A stretch of 64,000 nucleotides of DNA from Nematostella vectensis (taxonomy: Eukaryota; Cnidaria; Anthozoa; Actiniaria; Edwardsiidae): positions 1,426,001 to 1,490,000 of the forward strand of contig NC_064037.1 of assembly GCF_932526225.1 (NCBI RefSeq), given 5' to 3'. Below the pieces are notes generated by a model, which saw nothing but the letters and a program-made list of their open reading frames with translations, searched no databases and had not been told where the DNA came from. Made by a program: the position numbers and the translations under genes. Of the stretch, positions 51,176-63,158 are shown piece after piece; positions within the stretch are counted from its first letter, which is position 1, and the number at the start of each line of letters is the position of its first letter.

Positions 51176-51543
51176 AATTTGATTCTGCATTTTAAAACGC
51201 ATCAGGACTAAAAGAAATTCTGCTATCTGAGCCTAGGCATGTTCTTAAAATTCGGTAAAATCTCATGCTGGACGTTCTTTTAAAAAAGTAGGCTTGATTT
51301 CCAGCCGTCGCTAGGCATGTACTTCGGGCTCACAGAAACGAGCTGGAAATCGAGCCTAATAAAAAAGGTTTTTATAAAAAAAAAAGTGTATTTGCCACAC
51401 CTGCGATACTTTGCCGCACTCTGGTGCATGACACGATGTGACATATGTTCATCATCCGGGGGTTTGTCAGATTGCATAACCATCGCGCATGCGCGCATGT
51501 GCATAAATTTGGCTAGAAAGTGTCAAAAGTGGTTGGTGTTGTT

Positions 51544-54377
51544 ATGAATCGTAGAAGAAACCGAGGGAATTTCCCTTCCAAGGTGAGTGAATTCGATATA
51601 ACTGCACACTTGTGGTCAAGTTGTAAGTAAAGATTGTGCTTTCAGATGCAGTCCAGATAATCACTGTCTGTTCGATTACACACGATGTATAAAAAGTTCA
51701 ATGACTGTCTCGGCTATTTAAGCTTATACTTATTTACTTATATCAATTTAACGGTCGATATATGTATAAATGTGCTATTTTTTAAATGTTTGTTTACAAC
51801 CAGTCAGTGAGCTTGCCTGAATTGTAAGGTTACTCATTTACATACCATACAAATCAATGTATTATGCACCAGTCAATGCCACCCCCAACACGCAGGGGAA
51901 TATGCGAGGACTCGACTGGTTTACACTGACTAGTGCATTATGCCTCATTTAGGCCAACAGAAATTAACGTCTAAGGTTTGTGCACACTGCATGCATGTCC
52001 TAAAAGCTACTGCTTATAATTTTCTTTATTTACAAAAGCATCATTATTTTTATTTATTTTCATATATTTACACTTTGTCACAATCAAAACATGAACATTC
52101 AAGTTTGTGTACACTGGTGAACAATGGAGGCATGATTGGCCTAGTGTGCTCTCACCGCTGTGGCCCAGGTTCAAATCCTGGTCAAACTGGGGATTTTCTC
52201 TGAGTTCCTGCCTTGCTTCGAATTTGTGTCACTAGTGAGTTGAAGTTATTCTCCCGTGTTCGGATAAGGACACTAAACCGGAGGTCCCGTCTCTTCGAGC
52301 TGCACTACACTAACCTGGACCGAAGGGACGTAAAAGAACCACTTAGGACGCAATAAACCCTCTGGCAGTGACCACCCCCAGTGACAGTGCTTGCAATGCT
52401 TGCTAACAATACACTCAAGGGGGTACTTGATTTGGACCCTAGCTCTGTTGTACCTTCTGCACCAGTGGTGGAAGTTGAATAAATAAAATGTATTTACAGA
52501 TTTCTCAAATAAATTTTGAGTTACCAAATGTTTTTTCTAGTTGGCCAACTTTTCTTGAACATGGTCTAGTAGGGTCTAACAGATCCATGGTGTGGTTTTT
52601 CTGTTATTTAAAGTACCAGGATGGGTAAACATGAAATCCAGGGTGGTGATATAAATTGAAAAAAAAATCCATTAAGGGATTTCCATTGTGTCAGACAGAG
52701 GCTGACTACATCAAATAGAGCAGGATAGAAATCCAGGGTGGGTACCCTACAGCAGATGCAAAATTCCAATGTAGTTCTCCTAAAATGTAACAGTCCAGGG
52801 TGGGTAAATTCCAGGTGGTTAGAAAGAAATTGGCTGGAAATCCAGGGTGGGTGGTGGCAATTCATAATTTCCAGGGTGGTTATAAGAGTCAGGGGGAGTT
52901 CGGTTGCTACTGCCCAATCTTTTTTTCCAGGATGCCATATGGTATCTTATCAGTATCAAATAAAAATGTAATACAGAAATGTTTGTATTGAAGTGTAAAC
53001 AAGCCAGTGAAAAGTAGATACAGTGAAACCTTTTTATAATAAACACCTTTTAACTTTTCAGGCTATAAGCTACAAAACTCACAAATGCTCCAAAAATTTT
53101 CGGCCAATGGTAAATTTACACAAACTGCATCAACTGACATTTATTTTTAGCTAGATTATAGTTTTCAAGGTTTCCTTTGTTAACGAAACGAAATTTTTCC
53201 ACAGGGCAAAAGTGGAAGATGTTTTATTGCTACCTGCCCAAAGAGGGGAAAATTCTTCAAGAGGCTAGACAATCACCTCTCAAGTTTACACAGAGGTGTT
53301 TCAAGAGCTGAAAATGACAATTTGAGTCACAGAAACCAAGATGATCAAGATGGTAGCAGAAAAATGGAAATGTGTCTTCTTTGTGGAGAACAGTTTTTGC
53401 AACTGCGTCACCATTTGAAAAATAAACATAACCTGTCTCTGCGCAAATACAGACATCAAACTGGAAAAAAGGATGAAACAAAGGTTGAAAAAAAGGAGAA
53501 ACAAGAGTGCCATGAAAAGAAACTAGAGTTTGGTGAGGAGGGGGATGAAACAGAGGGAAAAGAGTCAGGGGAGAGAAATGAAAACGATAAGGTGAAAGTA
53601 AGTGATATGCTTGAGGAAGAAGAGATGGACAAGGAGATGGACGAGGAGATGGTTGAAGAGGATGAGATGAATGGGAAAGCTGGAGGGGACAGTTTTGAGA
53701 GAGAGATGGTGGAGGATGAGGAGATGGCTGAGAAGGAAGATATGTATAAGAAAACTGAAGAGGACAGGTTCGTGATGAAACTGTTCGACGAGGAAGCGGT
53801 AGCTGAGAAAGTAGATACGTATAAAAAAACTGAAGAGGGTAGTACGTTTGTGAGAAGGCTGTTTGATGAGGAGGAGGCAGATGAGAAAGAAGTTCGCTTT
53901 GAGGATATTGAAGAGGACTATGTACGGTTTTTAGTTCATAAGGGAAATAGAATGAAATTGGACTTCTTCTTGCATTTCATGGAAAGGGGAGGCATTTTAA
54001 GGTCATACAATGTATCTCCCATAAGAAGAATCTCGTTTGGTGAGCTCCCTTATGAGACTCTAAGAGATATCTACAGTATGCGGAAGATTTTATCTGGCTA
54101 CTTCAAAAGAGATGTTTTCATGTACCCTTACCCCGATGTGGAAATGATAGAAAAATGCCGTGCTTGTGGTGCCAAGGAACGAGGAAAATGCTGCTGTCCA
54201 GTTCTAGAGAAATCCTTCTATGTATTTTGCCGTGAGAGATGTTCTCCCAAGTACATCAGTGAGTGCAAGAGGTGCCTTAACATGGGAAATAGCTCAACAC
54301 ATGCTTGCCTGGACTTCTTCTTCTGTAGAAGGTGCAACGAGGAATACCGTGCCCGAGAAAGATTGAAGCATTTTTAA
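51544..54377 (+). CDS. Gene B: C2H2 zinc-finger protein with acidic linker and Cys-rich tail
   Basis: Two exons join in phase 0 into 403 aa: 51544-51582 (MNRRRNRGNFPSK, donor GTGAGT) and 53205-54377 (acceptor TTTCCACAG). Two tandem C2H2-like fingers follow the start: CFIATCPKRGKFFKRLDNH with SLH, and CLLCGEQFLQLRHH with NKH. A long Glu/Lys/Asp-rich segment (about residues 95-235) contains loose repeats of KTEE and LFDEE. The C-terminal 85 residues hold many cysteines: CRACGAKERGKCCC, CRERCSP, CKRCLNMG, CRRCNEEY, suggesting a zinc-binding module. I do not recognise the family. Its place inside the element suggests a DNA-binding accessory or regulatory protein, but it could be captured host sequence. 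The single 1.6-kb intron contains the SINE. Confidence 0.7.
52123..52492 (+). mobile_element. tRNA-derived SINE
   Basis: An RNA polymerase III-like head has an A box near TGATTGGCCTAGTG and a B box GGTTCAAATCC (52168-52178). The body includes a block around CACTAAACCGGAGGTCCCGT, resembling a central domain shared by many marine-invertebrate SINEs, and the 3' end is GAATAAATAAAATG. It lies in the intron of gene B, so it entered the transposon after or during its assembly. Confidence 0.75.
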
Positions 54378-57267
54378 AGAGGCTACGTCACGGTTATAGC
54401 GTAATTTAGCCCAAGCTTAACAAGACCAGGAACCGTTTGTTCGTTGGGAATATCCATCTAGGTTTGTAGAAAAACCGTTTTGATTTTATAACTTTGTTTA
54501 AATTGTGCTTTACTAAGCGTGACATAGCCCCTTTAAACCGCTTTGCATATAATAAGATTAACTCAAATAGTGCAACCAATGCAAAATGAAACAGTGGGGC
54601 CTGATATGGTATGGGTTTACAAAAGCGAGGTGTCATCATCACAGTTTAATATTTTATTTATTTTATATCTTATTTAAGTCTAGTGCACACTAGCGACAAA
54701 GTACGGCGCCACACTAACAAAATTCAATCGAAAGCTAAAATTTACTAAAATGAGCGCACGAAAATACATAAATAAAGCGATATTAACATGTTACAAAATT
54801 CCTGTGCATTTTCTCTCACTTTTACGTTTGCGATAAAACGCTGTTATATCTAGTGTGCACGACGCTACGGCCTTTTTGTTATACGGTCATTTTGTTATAT
54901 GCCCGGGGAGGGGGAGGACTCAAAATGACAAAAAATGACGGGGGTGCTCGATAAGAAAAATAAAATTGACCCCTAAGAGATAGCAAGGTAGGCGTGGGAC
55001 TTTATTTTTAAATAATTAAAATTAAAGAAAGCAAAATACTTCTAATTGCAGATAGCAAAAATTTTATTTTTTTAAATATTTTATTAAAACAATGTGCAGT
55101 ATGAAGTAACGCCTTTTTTTTGTGGGAGCCCCCCTTACCGTTAGGTGACTACGTATCAATTTCTTATTGCACCTACTAATCAATTTCCAATTCTGGGTGC
55201 CGGGATTTGAGTTATTCCGAAATAAAATTGCAAATATCACCCAACATTTGATTAACCTATTTATCACAAGATCATTGAAATAGTTCTGGAGTCAACGAGA
55301 ACAAACATCCATTGAAACGGGGCTTCCTTACTGTTTGAACATGGTATAAACGTATTAGGGAATAAATGATTGTACCAACGGAAACATTTGATTCGCACTA
55401 GGAAACGTTAAGGAACAACGAGGAAGTAGCTTATAGTCCTTTATGGTATAATTAAAATCAATTTGAACATGAATAATAGAGTCGCAAAGTTGGATACTGT
55501 GATTTGTGTTTGATTCAGCAATTGAACAAATGTTTGTTTTTACTTTTTATTTAATGTCAACAAAACTAGATATTTGAAGGAATTTGTAAATAAAATTGTA
55601 ATAAAGTACTATTTTAATAATGTGTTCTGTGAATTTTATGACATATTTATAAATAGTTTTATAAAAATAACTCTTCAATATAGATATCTCTCTCTGTAAA
55701 AATAATAAAAACCATTACAATTTTTTTTAAAAAAGGAGAACACTTTTCATTTTGGAGAATGGTGGTTCATGGTCAAAATTGCACCGCGGCAATGTAATAC
55801 TTCGCTGCCTTTGTCATCCCAATACATGAAATCACAGAAACGTTTTTTTAGTTTAATGGCAATATAAATATTTTGCACTCCATAGATTGGTGCTCAAACC
55901 CTAGGTACAAATAATTTGAGTTGAAGTTGGCAAATGGTCACCATTTTTGTTCTGAGAGCTCTTTGTTAAAATGCAGAAAGTTTGTTCCACTTTTCAAATG
56001 CAAGAGAGAAGAAGTCTAAAACAGGCAGGTGTATAAATGATATAAAAGGGAAAGGGACTCGCGCATTTGCAAAAATAAGTTCATAAAAAGTGTTCTTCCA
56101 TAAGTAAAGCTTAAAAAAATTGATAATTTACTGCAGTTTCCATGATTCTGCGAATTCTCGCTAATGATTTACAATGTTAAACCCACCTCCTGCCTTACGT
56201 CACTAAGCCTCAGTGCTACATGTGAGAGTTCACAGAATTGAGAAAACAGCAGTAATTATTTCGGAAATTTAAATAATTTGATTTTTATAAAAATATATGA
56301 TATATGCATCTTGAATCTCTGCTGTTAAATATTCAGAAAATAATCACTTTGATAAGTGAAAAAATTGACAGCGACATCAAAATGTAATAACTGTAACTGA
56401 TGTAAAAGCCCCTACCTGTACAAAATAAAATAAATTTATATAATGAATTTATTACATTTTTGTAAAAATATATCTTGTATCTAAGCTGTCTCAGAATCAT
56501 AAATAATCACCTTACTAAGGGACAATCAGAGAGTACGTGGCTAATTTAAAAATGTAGATATAGAGTGGTTTCCACAACAATCTTTATAGATACAATTACG
56601 CGGATGTGTAAATTTGTGCATCAATTTCTAATTATTTTTCATATATATATATTTTTTTAATGAAAAACAGAGGTATGGAGTCCGATTCGGGATTTCTTGG
56701 CGGTAAACGTTTTGATTTTATCACTTTGTTTAAATTGCACCCTAGTCACCGATGAATAAATATTTAAAAAATATGAAGATGAAACACCAACTTTGAGCGC
56801 CCTGGCTCCGTTAGCTGAATAGTTATTCCAGGGGGCCTGCTCCCTCAAATACATAACGATATACTATATGAACATTGCTAGAAGTGCGAAATAAATATGT
56901 CTATCTGGATATAATTCTCGATTTCCTTCTCAAGATGATTTTATAGCCAGTTTTTGCGCAAAAGGTTAGGGGAAAACTGCTATAAAACTTTTTTTATGCG
57001 GAAATCGTTAAGTTCCTCACACAACTTTGGGAACTAGGGTGCAATTTAAGCCAAGTGGTAAATCTAACACCTGTTTTAGCAAACGTTTCTCCAGCAACAC
57101 GTGGATGATGGCCGATGTAGCTCCTAAACTTGCAAAGCATCATTTGAGAGTAAGTGCGCAAATAGCCAGGTAATGTATGGAGGTTTATTTGATATACAGC
57201 CAAATAAAACCCAACAAAGTCATAACTTACAGGGGCACCATGATTTGCTGGAGAAACGTTTAGTGCA
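54378..57267. other. AT-rich interior of the transposon, no gene
   Basis: About 2.9 kb between convergent genes B (plus) and C (minus). Only short frames are present. It should include both 3' UTRs. A G-rich stretch lies near 54903 and many T/A runs follow. Confidence 0.5.
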
Positions 57268-60200
57268 TCAACACAATTTCTGTAAAGCTAACCTGTTCAG
57301 GCCTACCATTACTGCTTTACACAAGGAATCCTTTGGTAGAGCAAAGAACATCCCCTTTTGCAAATATCTGTTCTCCACGCTATTCCCTAAAACAAGAGGG
57401 GCTTCCACGTTATCCTTGACTGATGTGAGCTGAACACACACATGGTTCGGGGGGATTTCATGGCCATGGAGGGTAGTTAAATGTGGCATCAAAATCCCAG
57501 CAGCCAACCAGATATCATCCTTTTTATACATTACCGTATCTGCAAAAAATAAATAAAATATAGAACTGAATAGATATCTTTGCAAAACAGGTTGGAGGAG
57601 GCTACCGGTGTCAAATATTTAACAAAATGACTATCCCCCTTACAGAAAAAAATGCACTCGACAAATGTCAACTTTTCGCGCAATGTACTGCTTAGCGTGC
57701 CGTAGCTGCATTGAGTTATAGTTGCATGCTGCATAGGCGTGCAGCTGAGTCACGTTAATTAGTGCCATTTCTTTGATTTAAAAGCATCTCATCAAGTTCA
57801 AAATTTAGCCGCTGCACCCAAATCAACCTCCACATCCCCGTGCAAAGTACGACGAGTTGATCAAAGCAATCGTCGCCGCCTTGAAGCTCGGAGCCTCTGG
57901 TACCCAGGGTATGTGCAAAGAGAATTCTAAAAACGTGCAAGTATCAAAATTTGCTCGTGGTAGTGGTACAATGTACACATAAGAGTATATTATCAGATCG
58001 CTCTTTTCATCATGTCGGAATAAACCGAAGTATAGCCCTAGTCAAATACAGTATCAGAACATTACAACTAACACTATTGCTCCTGTCAAACTTTGTATCA
58101 CAGGTAGATGAAAACCACTCTATGCTATTATTCTATGGATTGTCTGTGTTATTAGCTCTATACTGTATATTGTTTTGTTCTTTAATCTTCAAGTAGGAGA
58201 TCTATATTGTTTTATTTCGGTTGTGCCTGCAAAGAATACCTGTTTTAGATGTGACAGTGAAGGGCGGTGGGGATGCTGATGCTGACAAAGTAGATTTTGT
58301 TGTGCTACAAAGAGTAGCAGTAGCCTGAGGCACAGCTGTTGTAGGTGCTGGTGGCTGTGGCGTAGCTGTTGTAGGTGCTGGTGGCTGTGGCGTAGCTGTT
58401 GTAGGTGCTGTTGGCTGTTGCCCAGCTTTTGTAGGTGCTGGTGGCTGTGGCGTAGCTGTTGTAGGTGCTGTTGGCTGTGGCGTAGCTGTTGTAGGTGCTG
58501 TTGGCTGTGGCGTAGCTGTTGTAGGTGCTGGTGGCTGTGGCGTAGCTGTTGTAGGTGCTGTTGGCTGTGGCGTAGCTGTTGTAGGTGCTGTTGGCTGTGG
58601 CGTAGCTGTTGTAGGTGCTGTTGGCTGTGGCGTAGCTGTTGTAGGTGCTGTTGGCTGTGGCGTAGCTGTTGTAGGTGCTGGTGGCTGTTGCCCAGATGTT
58701 GTAGGTGCTGGTGGCACTTGTGTTGTGCTAGATGGAGTGGCAGCAGCAGCATGTGGCATAGCTGTTGAAGGTGCGGCTAGCATTGGTCCACCTGTTGCAC
58801 CATCTTGAAAACTGAAGGGTTGTGGTGGTTCTGGATCAGGTACCCTGTTTTTCTTCCTGTATTCTGCAAATAAATACACTACTGCATTAGAGTTTTGATG
58901 TATCTACTTTTCCTTTTCTTTTCCTTCTTCCTTTTCTTTTCTGTGCTTAAGGTGACCTGCAACTGTTTCAAAACACTGGGTGGATACCTGCCGATTTTAT
59001 GTTCAACCTTAGTAAAAGTTAATTTTATGAAGCCATCATTACATTTTATTAGACTGCATATAGATGTCTTTTTAAAAATATCCAAACCGATGATATGTTA
59101 ATGAGAAAAATGTAAATGCAACAACAATACAATACAATAATCTTTAATTACCGAGGGTAGCATATTAACCGAAATACAGCGGTTTGCCTATAAGATATCC
59201 ATATGAAAATACCCTGCGAGTAGTGGCTGAGAGAAAGAAACCAGCAGGGTACTTGCTGTAATATTTTAATTTAATGATGGCTCTATAAAATTAAATTATG
59301 ATTGCAAGCGTTGAACATCATACAAGGTCAAAAACAAGCAGATAGCACACAAGTTTGGAAACAGTAAGCAATTCTGGAAAATTACCCGTGAGCCACTTGA
59401 AATAAGAAAAACATCGGGTGGTATCATAAAACATGGTTTGATATTGGACTTTTATGGATCACTTGTACAACTGATCATTTTCCTCAACATTTTCAGTCAT
59501 ATTTGTGACTAATTTTTTATAGCATTTTGAAAGCCAGTTGTGTGAATAACAATAATAATGACAATGATAAAACACAAAAAACAAAGCTTAAACAACCTTT
59601 TTCAACAACTTCGGCCATCATTAAAAATTACCCAAACATTTTTGTTACTGTAAATTCAATAATGCAACTAAAACTTGAAAATGGAAATAATGCTTTGATA
59701 AAATAGTGGAGCGGACACAAATTTTGATATTGTGTCAAGATCAATTATGTAAGAAATGAAAAAAGTTTGAAGTGAGAAGAGAAAAACAAATAGCAAACTC
59801 TTTATAAAGGATATGGGAGAATGGGTTGGGGTGGGGACATTCTTTACACCCCTACAACATATATTCCTCTTATACCCTTCATTAGGAATGGTTAGTGGAT
59901 AATGTTCCAAGATGGCGGTAGAGGCACATAGACTGCTGTTATATTAAATATTGGACTGTATCAGACATTTAGGGTCTCTAATGTGCCAGATTTATTCACA
60001 CAAATTCATTTTGTCTCAGCTTTTAGGCAGTTTTAGGGGTGGTCCAAGGAGGTGGTACATGGACCAGGGGTTCCATGTTTTGTGGTCTCCCAGTCCTTAG
60101 TCTCACCTTCCATAAACGTCTCAAACATTTTCTTAACCATTTTCCCAAGTTCATGGGCAGGCTTCTCTCCCTCGTGCCCAACAAAGGCTGCACCGGCACC

Positions 60201-63031
60201 TTCTGTGCCATAGCACTCTACTGTTGTGCCCAGACCATGTTTTTTAAATGTCAAAATGACAATGTCATTTTGGTGTTTCTGATGCAGGACGTCTGCCTAG
60301 AATCAAATAAATATGCAATGCTGTGAGGCCAGAGTATGAAATTTGAAACATGCTCCAAGAATGTGACTTGAGGGGACAGAACTTAAATTTAAGCTGACAG
60401 TGCAATAGTCTAAGGATACATTATTAGACTACATTTAGCTGCAACATAATAAACTGATTACATAATCTGAAGACTGCTGAGTGTGCATGTCTGCATGTAT
60501 TCGCTTAATTGCTATTATTGTGTCATGCAAAATGATAACTTATTAATTATGTAATCCTTGACCATTCTTGCAGACATAAATCTTGGGCTAAATTATGGCT
60601 TAAAATTAGGCACACTCACCATTCAGAGGCATGCAATGGTGAAAATTGCATTCAACCTTACACCTAAACTTAGGTGTGAGAGGCATCTGAAGGGAACAGT
60701 CATGCTCTACCAGATACCACACAAAACGATTCCGTCTTCAGAGATTTTTGAAAAGGTGTTGCAACCCAAGGGGAGAATTCAATATCTCTTATGTAAAATA
60801 TTTTTGGCATTTTTACTATTTATGTTTAGAGGGATCAACTCACCCAATGTGCACCACACCTTGAAAGTATCAAAATAACAACATACTGGGAAACACTGGA
60901 TAATTGTCCACCCTTCTTTTGCTCACACACAGAGGTTCCAAATGCGATATGGTGGTTCTGCATGCATGTGTTTTTCTGCACATGGTGCACAGTGTGGTTG
61001 AGCTGGCACCTTACCCTTCTTTTGCTCACACACAGAGGTTCCAAATGCGATATGGTGGTTCTGCATACACACGTTTATCTGCACATGGTGCGCAGTGTGG
61101 TTGAGCTGGCACCTTTAAGAAAACCTATTAATTAACACTTTATTGACTGGGACTGAGGGAAACAGCAGGTTTTGTTGTCCTATTTTAACACAAAACAATG
61201 CTTTCCCAAGGTTCCAGTCAATGAAAGCTTTATTATCATAGAAAGTGTCACAATGTGAATGCAAAATGTGAGGGAATAAAAAGCAAACTCTATGTAAACC
61301 ATTTGTAAATATTGACATGAATGAATGCAAAAGTTGTGTGACTTCCGGTTTAGTTTAATTCACAGAACTTAAATTGTAACTGTTGCCATCATTGTTGCCT
61401 GGGAAAACCGTCAAATTTCTTCAAGTTCAGGTGATGCACCCTCTACCAAAATTAGATACTAGAAAACGTGAACTTTGACACTTGGTATATAATAGATGAA
61501 AAATGTTATTGTAATTGTTAATATCACACACCCTATAATACATCATGTCTTTTTGATTGGTTGGGTTGGTTGTCCCTTTCTTTTCAATAGCATCATGGTT
61601 CGACTTGACCTTCTTTGCAAAAATGTATGAGCAGTTTTCATTTTTGCAGCTGCGACATGCAGTAGGACAATTTGTACCACATTCTGGACAGGCCTATGGT
61701 AATAAAAACAGAAATTTTAATAAAATAAATTATCATACAACTAATAACAAAGCTCTTTTTTATCCAGGTATGCACACAGAATAAATTGGAGACAATCCGC
61801 TTCAATACAATGGCCACCATTGTGACATGTAAAGCAGATAATGCTCAGGACAATGTCTGCTTTCCATGTTACAATAGAGGCTATCCCATCACTCTATGCG
61901 CATACCTGGAGAAAAAAGAGCAGCAATTTTCAATCTTTAGCGTAATTAATTTCACAAACATGATGCATAGAAGACTAGCAGTAACTATTAATACAGTATT
62001 ATAAACATGATAAATTATAAAAAAGATGAGACTTTCTTATTGAGTCAAACACTGTATGTCATACCTTAAGCCGTGGTACTATCTTCTTGTTTGGTGTTTG
62101 TGGTTTGTCTTTTAATAAAAAAGTAATAAAATGTGTTACAATATATTAAAGGTTTGTTTTGCATGGCCTGTAAAGTTTGCATGGCCTGTAAAGTAAGCAT
62201 AACATTACCATAAACAGAATTTCATAACATATCACTAAAAAAATCTATATTTTTATATATTCTGTGTAAACTATTGCTGGCAATGTAATCTCTTAGTAAA
62301 AATGAGGATAATTATATTTAATATCGAGTTCGGGGTCCCGCATAGAGGAGGAGGGTATCTTGAGGGTATCTTTAAATGGATATCTAATAGCATCTGATTA
62401 GAAACTATCTGATAATATCACAATATCCGGGAGTCCTGCATAAGGATGGATGAAGTATCTAAATAGATGTCTAATATCACTCCTGCAATTTATCCTGAAT
62501 TTTAAAATAGCGCTGATAGAAAGCATGGTATTCGGAATATATATTTGGTTTATAATAACATATTAGTACATTTGGTACGCATATTTAAGCCAACTTGTCT
62601 ATAACAGTTTAGCAGCCGAAGATAATGTAACAGGGATGGTTTAGACGTGCAACTTTGACTTGGGAACCTTTCTTCTTGAACTAAAGCAGCTGTATGGGGA
62701 CCATGGACGAGCGTATTATCGCATGGTAGCTAATATATGCTCCATTGCTTTTGTAAGCTTATTTCAGAAATATTTCGGATCACGTTGAACGATCGAAGCA
62801 GTCCACACGTGATAGATCATCGTACTTATCGATCCGGATTTCTTTATACTTTTCCCGCATTTGAACTACGAAATCGAAGTTTGTCAAAACGAGAGATCAA
62901 ATATTTGAATAAAAATTTCACGCTCAATGAACAATTGACAAAACAAATCGTTTTAAGACAAGTATTTCAAAAGGTTTTGACCTCGCTTACCAGTCATCCT
63001 CGCTTGCTTCAATGCTTGAGTAGTCAACCAT
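57268..63031 (-). CDS. Gene C: inward-reading transposon gene, unknown function
   Basis: Minus-strand exons with matching phases: 62108-62065, 61693-61532, 61112-61032 (or its duplicate 61009-60929), 60296-60107, 58863-58240 and 57539-57268. A likely first exon is 63031-62991 (MVDYSSIEASEDD, donor GTAAGC), but its phase does not join 62108 directly, so one exon between them is missing from my model. The assembled part gives about 457 residues: a Cys cluster (CPECGTNCPTACRSCKNENC), a CAPCADK segment, a conserved-looking module (HGLGTTVECYGTEGAGAAF ... KMVKKMFETFMEEY), a Pro/Thr-rich repeat region, and a 90-residue C-terminal module (DTVMYKKDDIWLAAGI ... LQKLC). I do not recognise the protein. 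It converges on gene B, and the right TIR may be its promoter. A second transposition protein or a regulator is possible. Confidence 0.65.
58325..58700 (-). repeat. Coding 30-bp repeat, Pro/Thr-rich, in gene C
   Basis: About twelve 30-bp units encode the decapeptide PAPTTATPQP or TAPTTATPQP on the minus strand, with two GQQP variants. The length keeps phase, so copy number can change without breaking the gene. The plus-strand frame (Cys/Trp-rich) is a shadow. Confidence 0.92.
60915..61115 (-). repeat. Tandem duplication of a gene C exon
   Basis: A roughly 103-bp segment is present twice. Each copy contains an 81-nt exon encoding VPAQPHCAPC ... PYRIWNLC. Copies differ at a few codons (ADKRVY vs AEKHMH). 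The gap from the donor of the first to the acceptor of the second is only 22 nt. Confidence 0.85.
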
Positions 63032-63061
63032 GTGATCAACAACACCTAAGCATCCGCGCCT

Positions 63062-63151
63062 TGCGCATGACAATGAATTAATGACTATCATTAATTCAGT
63101 GGTCAAATAACATTTAAGGATAATCGTTAATTCATTCTCGAGACCATGTTG
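63062..63151 (-). repeat. Right 90-bp terminal inverted repeat
   Basis: Complement of the left TIR with one difference (third base). Ends ATGGTTG-complement style: CCATGTTG on the plus strand. The internal 11-3-11 palindrome is at 63074-63098. The putative gene C start codon lies 31 bp inside it. Confidence 0.93.
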
Positions 63152-63158
63152 TCTGGGG
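63152..63158. repeat. Right target-site duplication TCTGGGG
   Basis: Identical to 39500-39506. Confidence 0.88.

Larger units (their letters stand above)
39507..63151. mobile_element. Giant KDZ/Zisupton-like DNA transposon, 23,645 bp
   Basis: The element is bounded by 90-bp terminal inverted repeats (39507-39596 and 63062-63151) that differ at one base, position 3 (CAG vs CAA). Directly outside both ends is TCTGGGG (39500-39506 and 63152-63158), a perfect 7-bp target duplication. Three gene models lie inside: a 1210-aa transposase with a peptidase-like tail (plus), a 403-aa zinc-finger protein (plus) and a multi-exon protein reading inward from the right end (minus). The outer two genes start 54 bp and 31 bp inside the TIRs. 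Known Zisupton elements make 8-bp duplications; here 7 bp are identical and an eighth would mismatch. Near-identical TIRs and open genes point to recent insertion. A SINE and a 107-bp tandem array are nested inside. Confidence 0.9.

Noticed and set aside
52600-52930. Repeated CCAGGGTGGGTA motifs
   Set aside because: Short, irregularly spaced and diverged; no clear unit or ends, so not listed as a repeat family.
58418-58768. Cys/Trp-rich plus-strand ORF
   Set aside because: It is the shadow of the Pro/Thr-rich repeat of gene C, which is supported by splice phases on the minus strand.
61786-62004. Plus-strand 72-aa ORF with several cysteines
   Set aside because: It lies in an intron of gene C, has no splice partners and no recognisable domain.
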